Shown: positions 17,266 through 26,579, numbered from the stretch's first letter. The stretch: 64,000 nt of DNA from Microbispora corallina (GCF_016863035.1 NZ_BOOC01000005.1:186001-250000); one strand, 5' to 3'. Made by a program: numbers and translations. Notes: generated by a model from the letters alone, not told the origin.

Positions 17266-18882
17266 TCATGGGGTCACCCCCTGGCCGAGGACGGCCTGGA
17301 CGGCCGGGGTGGTCACGGCCAGGAGGGCCTTGGGCCACAGGCCGAAGGCCAGGGTGAGCGCGACCAGCGGCAGCCAGGCGGCCAGCTCGTGCCCCGTCAC
17401 GTCCCACGTGGGCCGGGCGGGCTCCTCGACCTCGGCGACGGCCGTCCCGGTGGCGACGGGCTCGACCGGCTCGCCGGGGCCGAGCACCTCGCGGATCTCC
17501 TCGGCCGAGGTCAGCGGCGGGCCCGCAGGGACGGTCTCCGTCGGGCGGCCGTGGGTCACCCGCGACAGCATGACGAGGAAGTACGCGGCGGTCAGCACGG
17601 TCCCGAGGCCGCCCACGGCCATGAAGACGAGGAACAGCGGCCGGGACAACGCGGCGGCGGGACGGAACGCGCCCAGCAGCGCGAGCATCTCCCCCCAGAA
17701 CCCGGCGAGCCCCGGCAGCCCGAGCGAGGCGACGCAGGCGAAGGTCAGCAGCGAGCCGATGTACGGCAGGCGGCGCAGCATCCCGCCGCCCATCCGGACC
17801 ATGTCGGCCGTGCCGTACCGCTCCTTGACTGCACCGGCGAGGAAGAACAGCAGGCCGGTGATCAGCCCGTGGGCGACGTTGCCGAACAGCGCCGCGTTCA
17901 TGCCGACCGGCGTGAGCGTCGCGAAGCCGAGCAGCACGAAGCCCATATGGCCGACCGACGAGTAGGCGATCATGCGCTTGAGGTCGCGCTGGGCGAGGCA
18001 GGCCAGCGAGCCGTACACGATGCCGACCACCGCGAACGCCCCCAGCCAGGGCGCGAGCGTCGCGGCGCCCTCAGGAAGGACCGGGATCGCGATCCGGGCG
18101 AAGCCGTACGTGCCCATCTTGAGCAGGACGCCCGCGAGCAGGACCGAGCCGACCGTCGGGGCCTCGGTGTGCGCGTCGGGCAGCCAGGTGTGCAGCGGCC
18201 ACATCGGCGTCTTGACCGCCAGGCCGACCCCGATCGCGAGGAAGGCGAGGACCTGGGCCGTCCGGGGGATGCCCGAGCCGTGCCGCGCGGCCAGATCGGC
18301 GATGTCGAGCGTGCCCGTCTGGGCCCACACAACGAGCAGGCCGATCAGCAGCAGCGCCGAGCCGAGGAGCGTGTAGAGGATGAACTTCACGGCCGCCGCG
18401 CGGCGGGCCGGCCCGCCCCAGATCGCGATCACGAAGTACATCGGGACCAGCACGACCTCGAAGAACACGAAGAACAGCAGCAGGTCGAGGGCGAGGAACG
18501 TGCCGATCATCCCGACCTCGAGCACGAGCAGCGTGAACGCCAGGGCGCGCGGTCGCCCGCCCTCGGGACGGTGCCGGGCAAGGTGGACGAAGCACAGGAA
18601 CACGAGCAGCGCCGTCAGCACGACCAGCGGCAGCGAGATCCCGTCGACGCCCAGGTGGAACCGCAGGCCGAGCCCCGGGCTCCAGGGCACGTCGAGCCCC
18701 AGCTGAATGCGTCCGGCGTCCCGGTAGTCGAAGACCGCCGCGACCACCAGGGCGAGGACGAGGGCCGCGCCCGAGACGGCGATCCCGTACGCCGAGGTCG
18801 ACCGGCCGCGGAACACGGGCAAGGCGAGCGCCGCCGCCCCCAGCAGCGGGACGGCCAGGAGGACCGCCGGCAACGCGCTCAT
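17266..18882 (-). CDS. nuoM: NADH-quinone oxidoreductase-like antiporter subunit M
   Basis: The 538-residue antiporter-like subunit has the key charged positions within 'FFEVVLVPMYFVIAIWG' (TM5 Glu), 'AVKTPMWPLHTWLPDAHTEA' (TM7 Lys) and 'RDLKRMIAYSSVGHMGFVLL' (TM12 region). A hydrophilic insertion of about 60 residues near the C terminus ('EEIREVLGPGEPVEPVATGT' and following) is longer than in canonical NuoM. It follows nuoL by 55 bp. Confidence 0.94.
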   Translation of the reverse strand: MSALPAVLLAVPLLGAAALALPVFRGRSTSAYGIAVSGAALVLALVVAAVFDYRDAGRIQLGLDVPWSPGLGLRFHLGVDGISLPLVVLTALLVFLCFVHLARHRPEGGRPRALAFTLLVLEVGMIGTFLALDLLLFFVFFEVVLVPMYFVIAIWGGPARRAAAVKFILYTLLGSALLLIGLLVVWAQTGTLDIADLAARHGSGIPRTAQVLAFLAIGVGLAVKTPMWPLHTWLPDAHTEAPTVGSVLLAGVLLKMGTYGFARIAIPVLPEGAATLAPWLGAFAVVGIVYGSLACLAQRDLKRMIAYSSVGHMGFVLLGFATLTPVGMNAALFGNVAHGLITGLLFFLAGAVKERYGTADMVRMGGGMLRRLPYIGSLLTFACVASLGLPGLAGFWGEMLALLGAFRPAAALSRPLFLVFMAVGGLGTVLTAAYFLVMLSRVTHGRPTETVPAGPPLTSAEEIREVLGPGEPVEPVATGTAVAEVEEPARPTWDVTGHELAAWLPLVALTLAFGLWPKALLAVTTPAVQAVLGQGVTP

Positions 18883-18937
18883 GCCGCCACCCCCGTCGGC
18901 GTGCGGGCCGTTCGCGACGCGGCGCCCGATGGTCGGT

Positions 18938-20833
18938 TCATGTGAGCACCACCGCCGCGACCGCGATCAGCAGGAGCCCGGCGAGCAGGCCGGTGACGTA
19001 GAGCTGGGCGTTGCCTGTCTGGGCCAGCCGTACGAGGGTGGACAGGCCGAGGGTGGCCCGGCCGGAGCCGCGGACGGCGCCGTCGACCACCTTCGCGTCG
19101 GTCCGGACGACCCCGCGGGCGAGGCGCAGGACGGGACGGACGATCAGGGCCGCGTACAGCGCGTCGACGTAGAAGGCCCGCTCGCACGGCGCCTGGAACG
19201 GGCCGAGCATCCGCGCCGGATCCTGGTCGGGCGCGCCGCGCCACAGGGCGTAGACGATCCCGGCGCCCAGCAGCGCGACGACGAGGCTGACCGCGGCCGA
19301 CCCCCAGTCGACCTCCCGCACCCCCGCGAACCCGAGCAGCAACGCCGGGACGGCCAGCACGCCGACCGGCCAGAGCATCGACCGGGGCGCCTCGCGGCCG
19401 TCGAACACGTGGGCCGTGCCGGGAGGCGGTTCGGGCAGCGGCTCGATCCTGGCCGGCCCGAAGAACGTGCGCAGCCAGGCCCGCGTCGCGTACGCGCCGG
19501 TCACCCCGACCGTGAGCAGGGCGGAGGCGTAGAGGAACGGCTGGGCGGCGCCCCGCGAGTGCTCGACGGCGGCGATCACGGCGTCCTTGCTGAAGAACCC
19601 GCTGGCCGGGGGCAGGCCCATGAGCGCGGCGAGGCCGATCGTCGTGGTCCAGAAGGTGACGGGCATGGCGGTGCGCAGGCCGCCCATGTGGCTCATGAGG
19701 TTGGACCCGGCGTGGTGGATGACCAGGCCCGCGCACAGGAACAGCAGCGCCTTGAACGCGCCGTGCGAGACCAGGTGGAACATCGCCGCCCGGTCCGAGC
19801 CCGCGGCGAGCGCCGCCGCCATGTACGCGAGCTGGCTGATCGTGGAGTAGGCGAGGACGCGTTTCAGGTCGTCCTGCGCCAGCGCCGCGAGGGCCGCGCC
19901 GAGCATGCCGACGGCCGCGACCACGCCGAGAACGTCGAGCGTGGGCTGGGCGCCGAGGAACACCGGGTAGAGCCGGGCCACGATGAAGATCCCCGCCGCG
20001 ACCATCGTGGCGGCGTGGATGAGCGCGCTGATGGGCGTCGGGCCGGCCATCGCGTCGGGCAGCCACGTCTGCAGCGGCACCTGGGCGCTCTTTCCCGCGA
20101 CGCCCGCGAGGAGCAGCAGCGTCCCCGCGACCGCGGTGCCCGTGGGGATGTCGGCGCGCAGGATGTCGTCGATGCGGAAGCTCCCGGCCGCGATCCCCAG
20201 CGTGAAGACGCCGAACAGGAACCCGACGTCGCCGAGCCGGGTGACGAGGAACGCCTTGACGGCCGCGCGCGAGTTGGCCCGGTCCTCCCACCAGTGCCCG
20301 ATCAGGAGGTAGGAGCACAGGCCCATGATCTCCCAGCCGACGTAGAGCACGATGAGGTCGCCCGCGTAGACCACCAGCAGCATGGCGCTGGTGAACAGGC
20401 TGACGAACGCGCTGTAGGAGGGGTAGCGCGGCTCGTCCCGCATGTACCCCACCGAGTAGACCTGCACCGCCAGCGCGACCACGACCACGAGCATGCCCGC
20501 CAGCACCGACAATCCGTCGGCCCGCAGCGACACCGCGACCGGGACCGATCCCGTCTCGACGACGGAGAGCGTCCCCTCCAGCCGTCCCGGCAGGAGGTCC
20601 GTCCAGAAGGGACGGCCCTCCCCGGCGGGTACGGCGCCGCGCGTGAGGACGAGCACCAGCCAGACCGTGAGCGCGAGCGACGCCGTGGCGGCCGCGATCG
20701 CGAACCACGCCGCCCTCCGGTACGCCGCCCGATCCCCGGGCGCCTCGCGGCCCGTCCGCAGCCTGGAGGCGAGCAGGCCGGCGGCCGCGGCCAGGAAGGG
20801 CAGCAGGACGACGAGGGCGACGACGAAGATCAC
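18938..20833 (-). CDS. nuoL: NADH-quinone oxidoreductase-like antiporter subunit L
   Basis: The 631-residue subunit has the family hallmarks '[20 protein letters not shown]' (TM5 Glu), '[20 protein letters not shown]' (TM7 Lys), '[13 protein letters not shown]' (TM8) and '[18 protein letters not shown]'. The C-terminal lateral-helix part (about 500-631) is present. Its start overlaps the nuoK stop by 4 nt. It is expected to be the distal proton channel of the membrane arm. Confidence 0.95.
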   Translation of the reverse strand: MIFVVALVVLLPFLAAAAGLLASRLRTGREAPGDRAAYRRAAWFAIAAATASLALTVWLVLVLTRGAVPAGEGRPFWTDLLPGRLEGTLSVVETGSVPVAVSLRADGLSVLAGMLVVVVALAVQVYSVGYMRDEPRYPSYSAFVSLFTSAMLLVVYAGDLIVLYVGWEIMGLCSYLLIGHWWEDRANSRAAVKAFLVTRLGDVGFLFGVFTLGIAAGSFRIDDILRADIPTGTAVAGTLLLLAGVAGKSAQVPLQTWLPDAMAGPTPISALIHAATMVAAGIFIVARLYPVFLGAQPTLDVLGVVAAVGMLGAALAALAQDDLKRVLAYSTISQLAYMAAALAAGSDRAAMFHLVSHGAFKALLFLCAGLVIHHAGSNLMSHMGGLRTAMPVTFWTTTIGLAALMGLPPASGFFSKDAVIAAVEHSRGAAQPFLYASALLTVGVTGAYATRAWLRTFFGPARIEPLPEPPPGTAHVFDGREAPRSMLWPVGVLAVPALLLGFAGVREVDWGSAAVSLVVALLGAGIVYALWRGAPDQDPARMLGPFQAPCERAFYVDALYAALIVRPVLRLARGVVRTDAKVVDGAVRGSGRATLGLSTLVRLAQTGNAQLYVTGLLAGLLLIAVAAVVLT

Positions 20834-21171
20834 GACCGGACCTCCCCGTCCGCCTCACCGGGCGCCCGTTCGGAAAGCGCCCGGAGGCGGTCCACGTCGA
20901 TCGTCTGGCGCGTGCGGAACACGGCGAGCACGATCGCCAGCCCCAGCCCGACCTCGGCGGCGGCGATCACGATGACGAACAGCGTGAGCACCTGGCCGCC
21001 GTGCAGCCGGTCGCGCAGCCAGACGTCGAAGGCCACCAGGTTGAGGTTGACCGCGTTGAGCATGAGCTCGACCGACATCAGCACGAGGATCGCGTTGCGC
21101 CGGGCCAGCACGCCGTACACGCCGATGGAGAACAGCAGCGCGGACACGACCACGGGGTAGACGACGTGCAC
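20830..21171 (-). CDS. nuoK: NADH-quinone oxidoreductase-like subunit K
   Basis: The 113-residue protein has three TM helices and the conserved glutamates in '[19 protein letters not shown]' and '[18 protein letters not shown]', which form part of the central hydrophilic axis. It starts about 40 bp after nuoJ and overlaps nuoL by 4 nt. A C-terminal hydrophilic tail of about 20 residues extends beyond the usual roughly 100-residue length. Confidence 0.94.
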   Translation of the reverse strand: MHVVYPVVVSALLFSIGVYGVLARRNAILVLMSVELMLNAVNLNLVAFDVWLRDRLHGGQVLTLFVIVIAAAEVGLGLAIVLAVFRTRQTIDVDRLRALSERAPGEADGEVRS

Positions 21172-21210
21172 GTCACCTCACCGTCCCGGGGGCGTCCGCC
21201 GCGCGGCCGG

Positions 21211-21750
21211 TCACTGCCGGCCCTTGATGTCGGTGCGGGACAGGACGATCGCCCCGATCAGGGCCGCGAGCAGGAGCACGGACAGGGCCTCGAACGGCAG
21301 GACCCAGGTGCGGAAGACGCTCGACCCGAGCGGCTTGGCCGCGCCCTGGCCGGGGTCGAGCGGCGCGTACGCCATCCGGAACCCGGACACCAGCACGGTC
21401 ACCAGGACGGCGGCCATGGCGACGGCGACGAGCGCGGCGGCCCACGTGTTGCCCGAGTCGAGGTCGGCCGACCGGCCGATCGGCGCCCGGGTCAGCATGA
21501 TGCCGAACAGCAGCAGCACGACGACCGCGCCGACGTAGATCAGCACCTGGACCCAGGCCACGAACTCGGCGGTCAGCACGAGGTAGCCGCCGGCGAGCGC
21601 GCCGAAGCAGACGACCAGCCACAGGGCCGCGTGGACGAGCTGCCGCGTCGTCACCACCAGGACGGCCGAGCCGAGCGTGACGGCGCCGAGCAGCAGAAAA
21701 ATGATCTCCGGCCCCGACGGCGGCCAGAAGCCCGGCGCCTGCGCTGTCAC
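21211..21750 (-). CDS. nuoJ: NADH-quinone oxidoreductase-like subunit J
   Basis: The 179-residue protein has five predicted TM helices and the conserved TM3 segment '[20 protein letters not shown]', whose pi-bulge is important in coupling. The start overlaps the nuoI stop by 4 nt, indicating coupled translation. Confidence 0.94.
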   Translation of the reverse strand: MTAQAPGFWPPSGPEIIFLLLGAVTLGSAVLVVTTRQLVHAALWLVVCFGALAGGYLVLTAEFVAWVQVLIYVGAVVVLLLFGIMLTRAPIGRSADLDSGNTWAAALVAVAMAAVLVTVLVSGFRMAYAPLDPGQGAAKPLGSSVFRTWVLPFEALSVLLLAALIGAIVLSRTDIKGRQ

Positions 21751-22712
21751 GCGTCCTCCTCTGGCCCGTCCTTCGCGTCGCGTGGTCTGTCGGTGCCGTC
21801 GCCGGACCTCTTTGGAAGGGACCCGGGCGGCCGGATGGAGCGGATGTCCCGCATCGGCCTCGCCGGACGTCGAGGGGCGGCTCCGCCCGGCGCCTGTTCC
21901 GGCGAAGGCCCGCCGCCCGTCGCCCGCTCGGGCGAGGCCGCGCCACCCTCCGCCCCTTCGGGCGAAGAGGCGCCGCCCTCTGCCTGTTGCGGCGAGGGTC
22001 CGCCGCCCGCCTCGGCTCCGGGCGGGCCGTCCGGCCTCGCACCGGCCTCACTCGTCCCGGTTTCGGCCGCGCCCGACGCCGTCACGGCCGCATCGCCCGT
22101 CCCGGCTGCTGCTCCTGCTGTTCCAGCTCCGGCTTCGGCGCCGGGCCCTGCCTCCGGCCGGCTCGCCGTACGGGTGGGGCCGGGGCGCGCGGCGGCGGGA
22201 CGAGCGGGACGTGAGGCGGCGGCGACCTCCTTGGGCGGCTCGGCCCCCACCTCGTGCGGCGGGGGCGGCGGGACGGTGGCCGTCCATTCCCCCAGCGTGT
22301 CCTTCTCGTGGATGAGGTCGCGGATGTCGTACTCGGAGTACTCGAACTCCGGAGACCAGAACAGCGCGTCGAACGGGCAGACCTCGATGCAGATCCCGCA
22401 GTACATGCACAGCGAGAAGTCGATGGCGAACCGGTCGAGCACGTTGCGGGCGCGCGGGCGGCCCCCCTCGGGCGCTGGCAGCGTCTCCTTGTGGGAATCG
22501 ATGTAGATGCACCAGTCGGGGCATTCTCGGGCGCAGAGCATGCACACAGTGCAGTTCTCCTCGACCAGGGCGATCACGCCCCGGCTGCGAGGAGGCAGGT
22601 CGGGCTTGACCTCGGGATACTGCTGCGTCTCCGATTTGCGCAGCATGTGCCGCAGGGTCACGGCAAGGCCCTTGGCCAGCCCTTCTCCTGGTATGCGCGC
22701 CACAGGCAACAT
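21747..22712 (-). CDS. nuoI: NuoI-like 2x[4Fe-4S] ferredoxin subunit with long disordered repeat tail
   Basis: The product is about 321 residues. Two CxxCxxCxxxC clusters, at Cys54/57/60/64 and Cys102/105/108/112, ligate the N6a and N6b clusters that carry electrons towards NuoB. The core ends near residue 140 ('[11 protein letters not shown]'). It is followed by about 180 residues of Pro/Ala/Gly/Glu-rich sequence, including five 10-residue repeats encoded by a 30-bp tandem repeat. Normal NuoI is about 160-210 residues, so this tail is exceptional. The start is uncertain: ATG at 22715 or 22712, or GTG at 22703, none with a strong Shine-Dalgarno. It is separated from nuoH by 4.2 kb containing an oppositely oriented cassette. 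Confidence 0.88.
   Translation of the reverse strand: MLPVARIPGEGLAKGLAVTLRHMLRKSETQQYPEVKPDLPPRSRGVIALVEENCTVCMLCARECPDWCIYIDSHKETLPAPEGGRPRARNVLDRFAIDFSLCMYCGICIEVCPFDALFWSPEFEYSEYDIRDLIHEKDTLGEWTATVPPPPPHEVGAEPPKEVAAASRPARPAAARPGPTRTASRPEAGPGAEAGAGTAGAAAGTGDAAVTASGAAETGTSEAGARPDGPPGAEAGGGPSPQQAEGGASSPEGAEGGAASPERATGGGPSPEQAPGGAAPRRPARPMRDIRSIRPPGSLPKRSGDGTDRPRDAKDGPEEDA
21871..22020 (-). repeat. Five-copy 30-bp tandem repeat inside the nuoI tail
   Basis: Units begin at 21871, 21901, 21931, 21961 and 21991, most starting GGCGA(A/G)G on the plus strand, with a partial unit after 22020. The unit is in frame and encodes degenerate 10-residue repeats of the type 'xAxGGxxSPE'. Divergence between copies is moderate, mostly at third positions, implying that selection keeps the composition. 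Confidence 0.8.
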
Positions 22713-22866
22713 CATGACGCACAAAGGCCCACAGGTGAACGTGCGGGAGGCCTTCACCGGTTTTCCACATTGTCCACAGGGCTGTCCCCAGCTTCTCCAC
22801 AAGATGTTCACCGGAACGTTGGAAAAGTGGAGAGCACGATTGCCGCGAAGTTCGTATTGTCGGCGC
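22713..22866 (+). promoter_or_regulatory. Divergent intergenic region with a cluster of DnaA-box-like sites
   Basis: Four similarly oriented 9-mers occur: TTTTCCACA (22761-22769), TTGTCCACA (22770-22778), CTGTCCCCA (22782-22790, one mismatch to CTGTCCACA) and TTCTCCACA (22793-22801). TTGTCCACA is the preferred DnaA box of Streptomyces. CTTCACCGG/GTTCACCGG is also duplicated at 22752 and 22806. The region separates divergent nuoI and the helix-hairpin-helix gene. DnaA binding is inferred from the motif only. Confidence 0.55.
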
Positions 22867-23601
22867 ATGCACGGCTACGGGGGACCGGGACCGCAGGGGC
22901 AGAACTGGCCGCCGAACCCATACGGCGCCTACCCGCCGCCGCCCCCTCGGAAGGCCGGGCCGGGCAGTGTTCTATGGGCCCTCGCACCCCTGTTCACCTG
23001 CGGGTTCGCCGCGCCCTTCACGATCGGGTACGCCGCGGTCCGGCGGTGCAGCGCCTTGCTCGGGGCCACGGCCGCCCTGTACACCTCGGGCATCGTCGCG
23101 TGGATGTCCATCGTGGACGCGTACGACGACCAGAACACAATCCCCGTCGGCCCGGGCATTCTCATGGTCGCCGGGATGCTCGGGCCGTGGCTGGGAGCCA
23201 CCGTGCACTCCCTGATCATCCGCGAGCGGGTCTTCGGCCCTCCACAGCCCCGTATGACGTCGGGCAACGAGCAGGCCATCGCGATGGCACAACACCGGCG
23301 GACGCTGCGGCAGCAGGCGCGGGAGCTGGCCGAGCGCGACGCCCTCCTCGCCCACGACCTGCGAATCGGGCGGCCCGACCTGCCCCGGCAGTACGACGAC
23401 GGTGGCCTCGTCGACCTCAACCACGCGCCCGCCGAGGTGATCGCGGGCCTGCCCGGCATGACGCTCCCGCTGGCCCGTCAGGTGGTCGCCGCCCGGGACT
23501 CCGTGGGCGGCTTCGTCTCCGCCGAGGACGTGGCGGCCGCTGCCTCCCTCCCGCCCCACCTGACCCCCGAATTGGCCGAATACACCATCTACCTCTCGTA
23601 G
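22867..23601 (+). CDS. Membrane protein with C-terminal ComEA-like helix-hairpin-helix domain
   Basis: The 244-residue protein begins with a Gly/Pro/Tyr-rich cytoplasmic segment (about 1-30) and has about three TM helices (about 33-118). A charged, probably helical linker (about 130-180) follows. The C-terminal helix-hairpin-helix reads '[20 protein letters not shown]' then '[14 protein letters not shown]', resembling ComEA/competence-type HhH domains. Such domains bind DNA or mediate protein contacts non-specifically. The ATG at 22867 is the first codon consistent with the N-terminal composition. It is the first gene of a plus-strand cassette inserted between nuoH and nuoI and sits just downstream of the DnaA-box-like cluster. 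Confidence 0.7.
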   Translation: MHGYGGPGPQGQNWPPNPYGAYPPPPPRKAGPGSVLWALAPLFTCGFAAPFTIGYAAVRRCSALLGATAALYTSGIVAWMSIVDAYDDQNTIPVGPGILMVAGMLGPWLGATVHSLIIRERVFGPPQPRMTSGNEQAIAMAQHRRTLRQQARELAERDALLAHDLRIGRPDLPRQYDDGGLVDLNHAPAEVIAGLPGMTLPLARQVVAARDSVGGFVSAEDVAAAASLPPHLTPELAEYTIYLS

Positions 23602-23702
23602 CCGATGTGGTAATGCCCAATGTCGCCGCGGCTTTCCCTGGCTGATCGACGGACCGCTGCCTAGGCTTACGGAGCGTCAGCCGTACCGCGGGGAGGGGAT
23701 CC

Positions 23703-23963
23703 GTGGCGCCATCCGAGCTCGCCGAATGCCGGGCAGACCTGGCCGCGGCGGCCGCCGCCGTACGCGAGATCCTCGACGCCCTCGGAGCGGTGCCGCCGCT
23801 AATGGGCGACCGGACCTGGCAGGGCCCGCCGGCCGACCGGTGGGCCGCCGGATGGAACGTTCGACGCAACCGGCTCACCGCGCTGCTCCACGCCGTGCTG
23901 GCCGAGCAGCCCCACCTCATCGCGCGTCAGGAGGAGGCCGAGCGACGCGCGACCGCCTCGTGA
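23703..23963 (+). CDS. Small WXG100-like protein
   Basis: The 86-residue helical protein starts at GTG 23703 after GGGGAGGGG. It has two predicted helices separated by a turn carrying 'TWQGPPADRWAAGW' near residue 39. This W-x-G motif at mid-length is the hallmark of EsxA/EsxB-like proteins exported by type VII (ESX) systems. No ESX core genes are in the window, so export is inferred from the fold class only. It lies 24 bp upstream of a large protein whose N terminus is also WXG-like, suggesting that the two form a heterodimer. Confidence 0.6.
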   Translation: MAPSELAECRADLAAAAAAVREILDALGAVPPLMGDRTWQGPPADRWAAGWNVRRNRLTALLHAVLAEQPHLIARQEEAERRATAS

Positions 23964-23987
23964 CCGGCCGTACCAGGAGAGGACGAC

Positions 23988-25976
23988 GTGGGGGAATTCG
24001 TCGGAGTCGATCCCGCCAACCTGCGGGAGCTGACGGCCCGGCTCCAGCGGCTGCACGACGTGCTGGCCCGCCAGACACCGGTGGTCCAGCAGAAGATGCA
24101 GAAATGGGGCAGCGAGATCGGGTTCGCCGCACTTCCGAGCCTGGTCGCCGAGGCGCTCGACGACGCCCGTGACATGACGGCCAGGACCGGCCGGGCGTAC
24201 GAACTGGCCCGTGAGAAGGGGTGGAGCCCTCTCGCCCCGGCCGGCGGCGTACTCGCCTTCAACCAGGACCCGCCTCCGCTCGTCCAGCTCGACTGGACCG
24301 CCCTCGGGCAGAGCGCAGGCCAGGCCCGGCACGACGCCGCGGAGCTGGCAAGGATTCTCGGGGACGCCACGGCGTCCGGGACGAGTCCCGCCGAGGCCCT
24401 CCGCTCGGTCGCCGAGAGTCTGCGCGGCCACCTGGACGACGCGGACTACCTCGCCGCCTTCTGGGACTCGATCGCGCCGCTCGCCGCCGGGCTCGCGCGG
24501 CGCCTGCACGACCGGGGTCCCGCCGCCGGGCCGCTGCTCGACGCGTCCGCCGCGACCCTTCTGGCCGCTTTCGGCGCCGCCCTCGCGGCCGCCTCACGGC
24601 TGCGGCGTCCGGAGAGGCCCGGCGATCCGGCCCTGTCCCGCGCCGCCCTCGACGCGCTGGAATCCGGGGACCCCTGGTCCGTCGGCATGCTGCTGAAGTA
24701 CGGCCCCCCGGGCTCCTCCTGGGACCCGGCGGTCCTGGCCGGCCTCACCCGTGCCCTCCTGGACGCCCGGCACGCCGGGAAGATCAGCTGGCCGAGCCCC
24801 CGGCAGGGCATCGGGTCCGAGGCCGACGCCGCCCGCTACCAGCGGGAGATGGCCGGCTTCGACCCCGTCGCCGCCGTCCTCACCCGGGCCGCCGAGAACG
24901 GCGAGGCCGCCCGGCAGGTGCTCGGCGACCCGCACAGCGGCCTCGCCTACGCCCGGATGCTGGTGAGCGACTCCTGGCACACCCCCGGGTACGACCGCAC
25001 GCCGTTCGTCGGCGACTACCTGAAAGCCGACGGGCCCATTCCACCCCAGGGCCAGATCTTCGACGCCGCCCCCGCCGCCGCCTTCCTCCGCGCCGCCGTC
25101 TCGGCCCCTCGCGGCACCGGCCTCGACGCCCAGCGCTCCGCCTGGTCGGTCGTCCACATCGTCACGGCCACCTCCGACTTCGCCAAGGCCAACCCGGGCG
25201 CGCTCCTCCCCCACGAGATCCGCCAGGCCCTCCTCTACACCGCCGACCGCTACCTCCCCGACTTCGCGAAGTCGGTCGGTCACGACTTCTCGTCCATGGC
25301 GCTGCCGCGAGGGAACGAGGCCGGGAATCCGTGGGTCGTCGTCGTGCGGAGCAGCCACCTCGAAGCACTGCTCGATCAGGCTCTGCAGGAACCGGAGGAG
25401 TTCGGGACGTTCACGGGAATGATGAACGCGCGCGTCACACTCGCCGTGGCCGCCACGATCAAGGACCCGTCGGATGCCGACTACGTGAGCGAGATGGCGG
25501 GTCTCTACGGACTTGTCCAGCGGCTGCACAACGACCAGCACTTCGTGAACGCTCAGCTGAAGGACGAGGAGGCCGCACGCGATCAGACCGCCCTCGCATT
25601 GTTCACGGGGAGCTTCGGGGCGCTGAGCTTCTCGAATCCGTGGGGTCCGGGCGCTATCGCGCAGTTCCTCACCGGCACCGCGGCCCCCGCGGTCGACGCC
25701 TCGCTCGACACCGGACACGCGCTGGAGGCCGTGAAGGAGAACGCGGACGCCTTCCGGGACCGGGTCCTGCACATCGAGGTCCCGGTGGTTCAGGGACTGG
25801 TTGTGGCGGGTGTCCTGCGTCCGCCGAATGACGCTCCCTGGTTCAGGAGCGGAATGGTCGTGCCGGACGCCCACCTTGTGGAGTGGATCAGCGAGCACGC
25901 CGAGACCCGATATGGCGGCAAGTCCCTGCAGCAGTGGATCAGAGCGGCCCAGGAGGCCATGAGGATGCAGCAGTGA
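23988..25976 (+). CDS. Large uncharacterised protein with WXG-like N terminus (possible type VII substrate)
   Basis: The 662-residue protein starts at GTG 23988 after AGGAGAGG. Residues 1 to about 90 are helical with 'ALRQ'-type heptads and 'QKWGSEIG' near 43, compatible with a WXG/LXG-type targeting domain. The middle (about 90-560) is Ala-rich and helical with no family recognised. Between about 450 and 575 there are small hydrophobic stretches ('TGSFGALSFSNPWGPGAIAQ'). The last ~50 residues ('LVEWIS', 'HAETRYGG', 'LQQWIRAA') form a module also found in the downstream lipoprotein. The 3' part of the gene looks somewhat less GC3-rich than its neighbours. Function is unknown; an ESX-exported effector or surface protein is one possibility. 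Confidence 0.65.
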   Translation: MGEFVGVDPANLRELTARLQRLHDVLARQTPVVQQKMQKWGSEIGFAALPSLVAEALDDARDMTARTGRAYELAREKGWSPLAPAGGVLAFNQDPPPLVQLDWTALGQSAGQARHDAAELARILGDATASGTSPAEALRSVAESLRGHLDDADYLAAFWDSIAPLAAGLARRLHDRGPAAGPLLDASAATLLAAFGAALAAASRLRRPERPGDPALSRAALDALESGDPWSVGMLLKYGPPGSSWDPAVLAGLTRALLDARHAGKISWPSPRQGIGSEADAARYQREMAGFDPVAAVLTRAAENGEAARQVLGDPHSGLAYARMLVSDSWHTPGYDRTPFVGDYLKADGPIPPQGQIFDAAPAAAFLRAAVSAPRGTGLDAQRSAWSVVHIVTATSDFAKANPGALLPHEIRQALLYTADRYLPDFAKSVGHDFSSMALPRGNEAGNPWVVVVRSSHLEALLDQALQEPEEFGTFTGMMNARVTLAVAATIKDPSDADYVSEMAGLYGLVQRLHNDQHFVNAQLKDEEAARDQTALALFTGSFGALSFSNPWGPGAIAQFLTGTAAPAVDASLDTGHALEAVKENADAFRDRVLHIEVPVVQGLVVAGVLRPPNDAPWFRSGMVVPDAHLVEWISEHAETRYGGKSLQQWIRAAQEAMRMQQ

Positions 25977-26299
25977 GGACACACGTGGTGTTCGCGCTCG
26001 GTGCGGCACTCCTGCTCGCCGGATGCACGCGGACGGATACGCACCGACCGGTCGACGACGAGGCGAGACGTCGCGATCAGGCGCTCGTCGCGGTAATCCA
26101 GTGCTTCGTCGACAACCGGGCGATCCCGGAGGGCGATCTTCGCGGCCAGCCCTGGCTGGTCGACGGCAGGGTCCGGGCGGGAGCCGAACTGGTCGAGTGG
26201 CTCAGCGTCCACAGGGACACGGTCTACGGGGGCAGGACGCTTCAGACGTGGGAGAACGAGGCGACGGCCGTGTGGCCGCGGTGGACGTGCCCGTTGTGA
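25973..26299 (+). CDS. Small lipoprotein sharing its C-terminal module with the upstream 662-aa protein
   Basis: The 108-residue protein starts at a GTG overlapping the previous stop (GTGA), so the genes are translationally coupled. It has a lipoprotein signal peptide with lipobox 'LLAGC' (Cys about 17). The mature part contains 'LVEWLS', 'HRDTVYGG' and 'LQTW', which align without gaps to the end of the upstream protein ('LVEWIS', 'HAETRYGG', 'LQQW'). The relationship suggests duplication of a binding or structural module, now membrane-anchored. An immunity or inhibitor role next to an exported effector is a speculative option. Confidence 0.65.
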   Translation: MRTHVVFALGAALLLAGCTRTDTHRPVDDEARRRDQALVAVIQCFVDNRAIPEGDLRGQPWLVDGRVRAGAELVEWLSVHRDTVYGGRTLQTWENEATAVWPRWTCPL

Positions 26300-26303
26300 G
26301 TCG

Positions 26304-26579
26304 TCACAGGGTGGAGGTGGCGAGGGCGACGTACTCGGGCGGCGGGAGGGTGCGGATCTCGACGCTCACGCCGTGCCGTACGGCGAAGCGGTGGACGTCC
26401 TCGGGAGACCAGCGTCCCGGGAGGTGAAGGATCGGGCGGCCGGGAGGGACGAGGACGAACAGGCCGGTCAGGTCCTCTCACTGGTACAGCAGCAGACGCA
26501 GCGACGCGGCCAGCCCGTGGAACGCCCGCCGGTCCCCGCCCCCGCCTCGCGACGGGCCCGGCACCGCCGGCTGCCCCGC
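26304..26579 (-). pseudogene. In-frame continuation of the ORF after nuoH, interrupted by TGA codons
   Basis: Beyond the TGA at 26580-26582 the same frame continues with GC3-biased codons. It encodes 'DRRAFHGLAASLRLLLYQ', a second TGA (26478-26480), then 'LTGLFVLVPPGRPILHLPGR', 'WSPEDVHRFAVRHGVSVEIR' and a final TGA at 26304-26306. The coding character of the last 57 codons suggests either the decayed 3' part of the gene starting at 26963 or a separate short gene whose start was not found. The product family was not recognised. It converges with the lipoprotein gene, leaving 4 bp between them. Confidence 0.4.

Noticed and set aside
17041-17407. Small minus-strand gene in the nuoM-nuoN gap
   Set aside because: The frame gives Arg/Ala/Pro/Gly-rich sequence overlapping nuoM, without a ribosome-binding site or any recognisable similarity.
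22713-22866. Chromosomal replication origin
   Set aside because: Only four short boxes over 41 bp are present, without dnaA, dnaN or other origin genes nearby; actinomycete oriC regions contain many more boxes.
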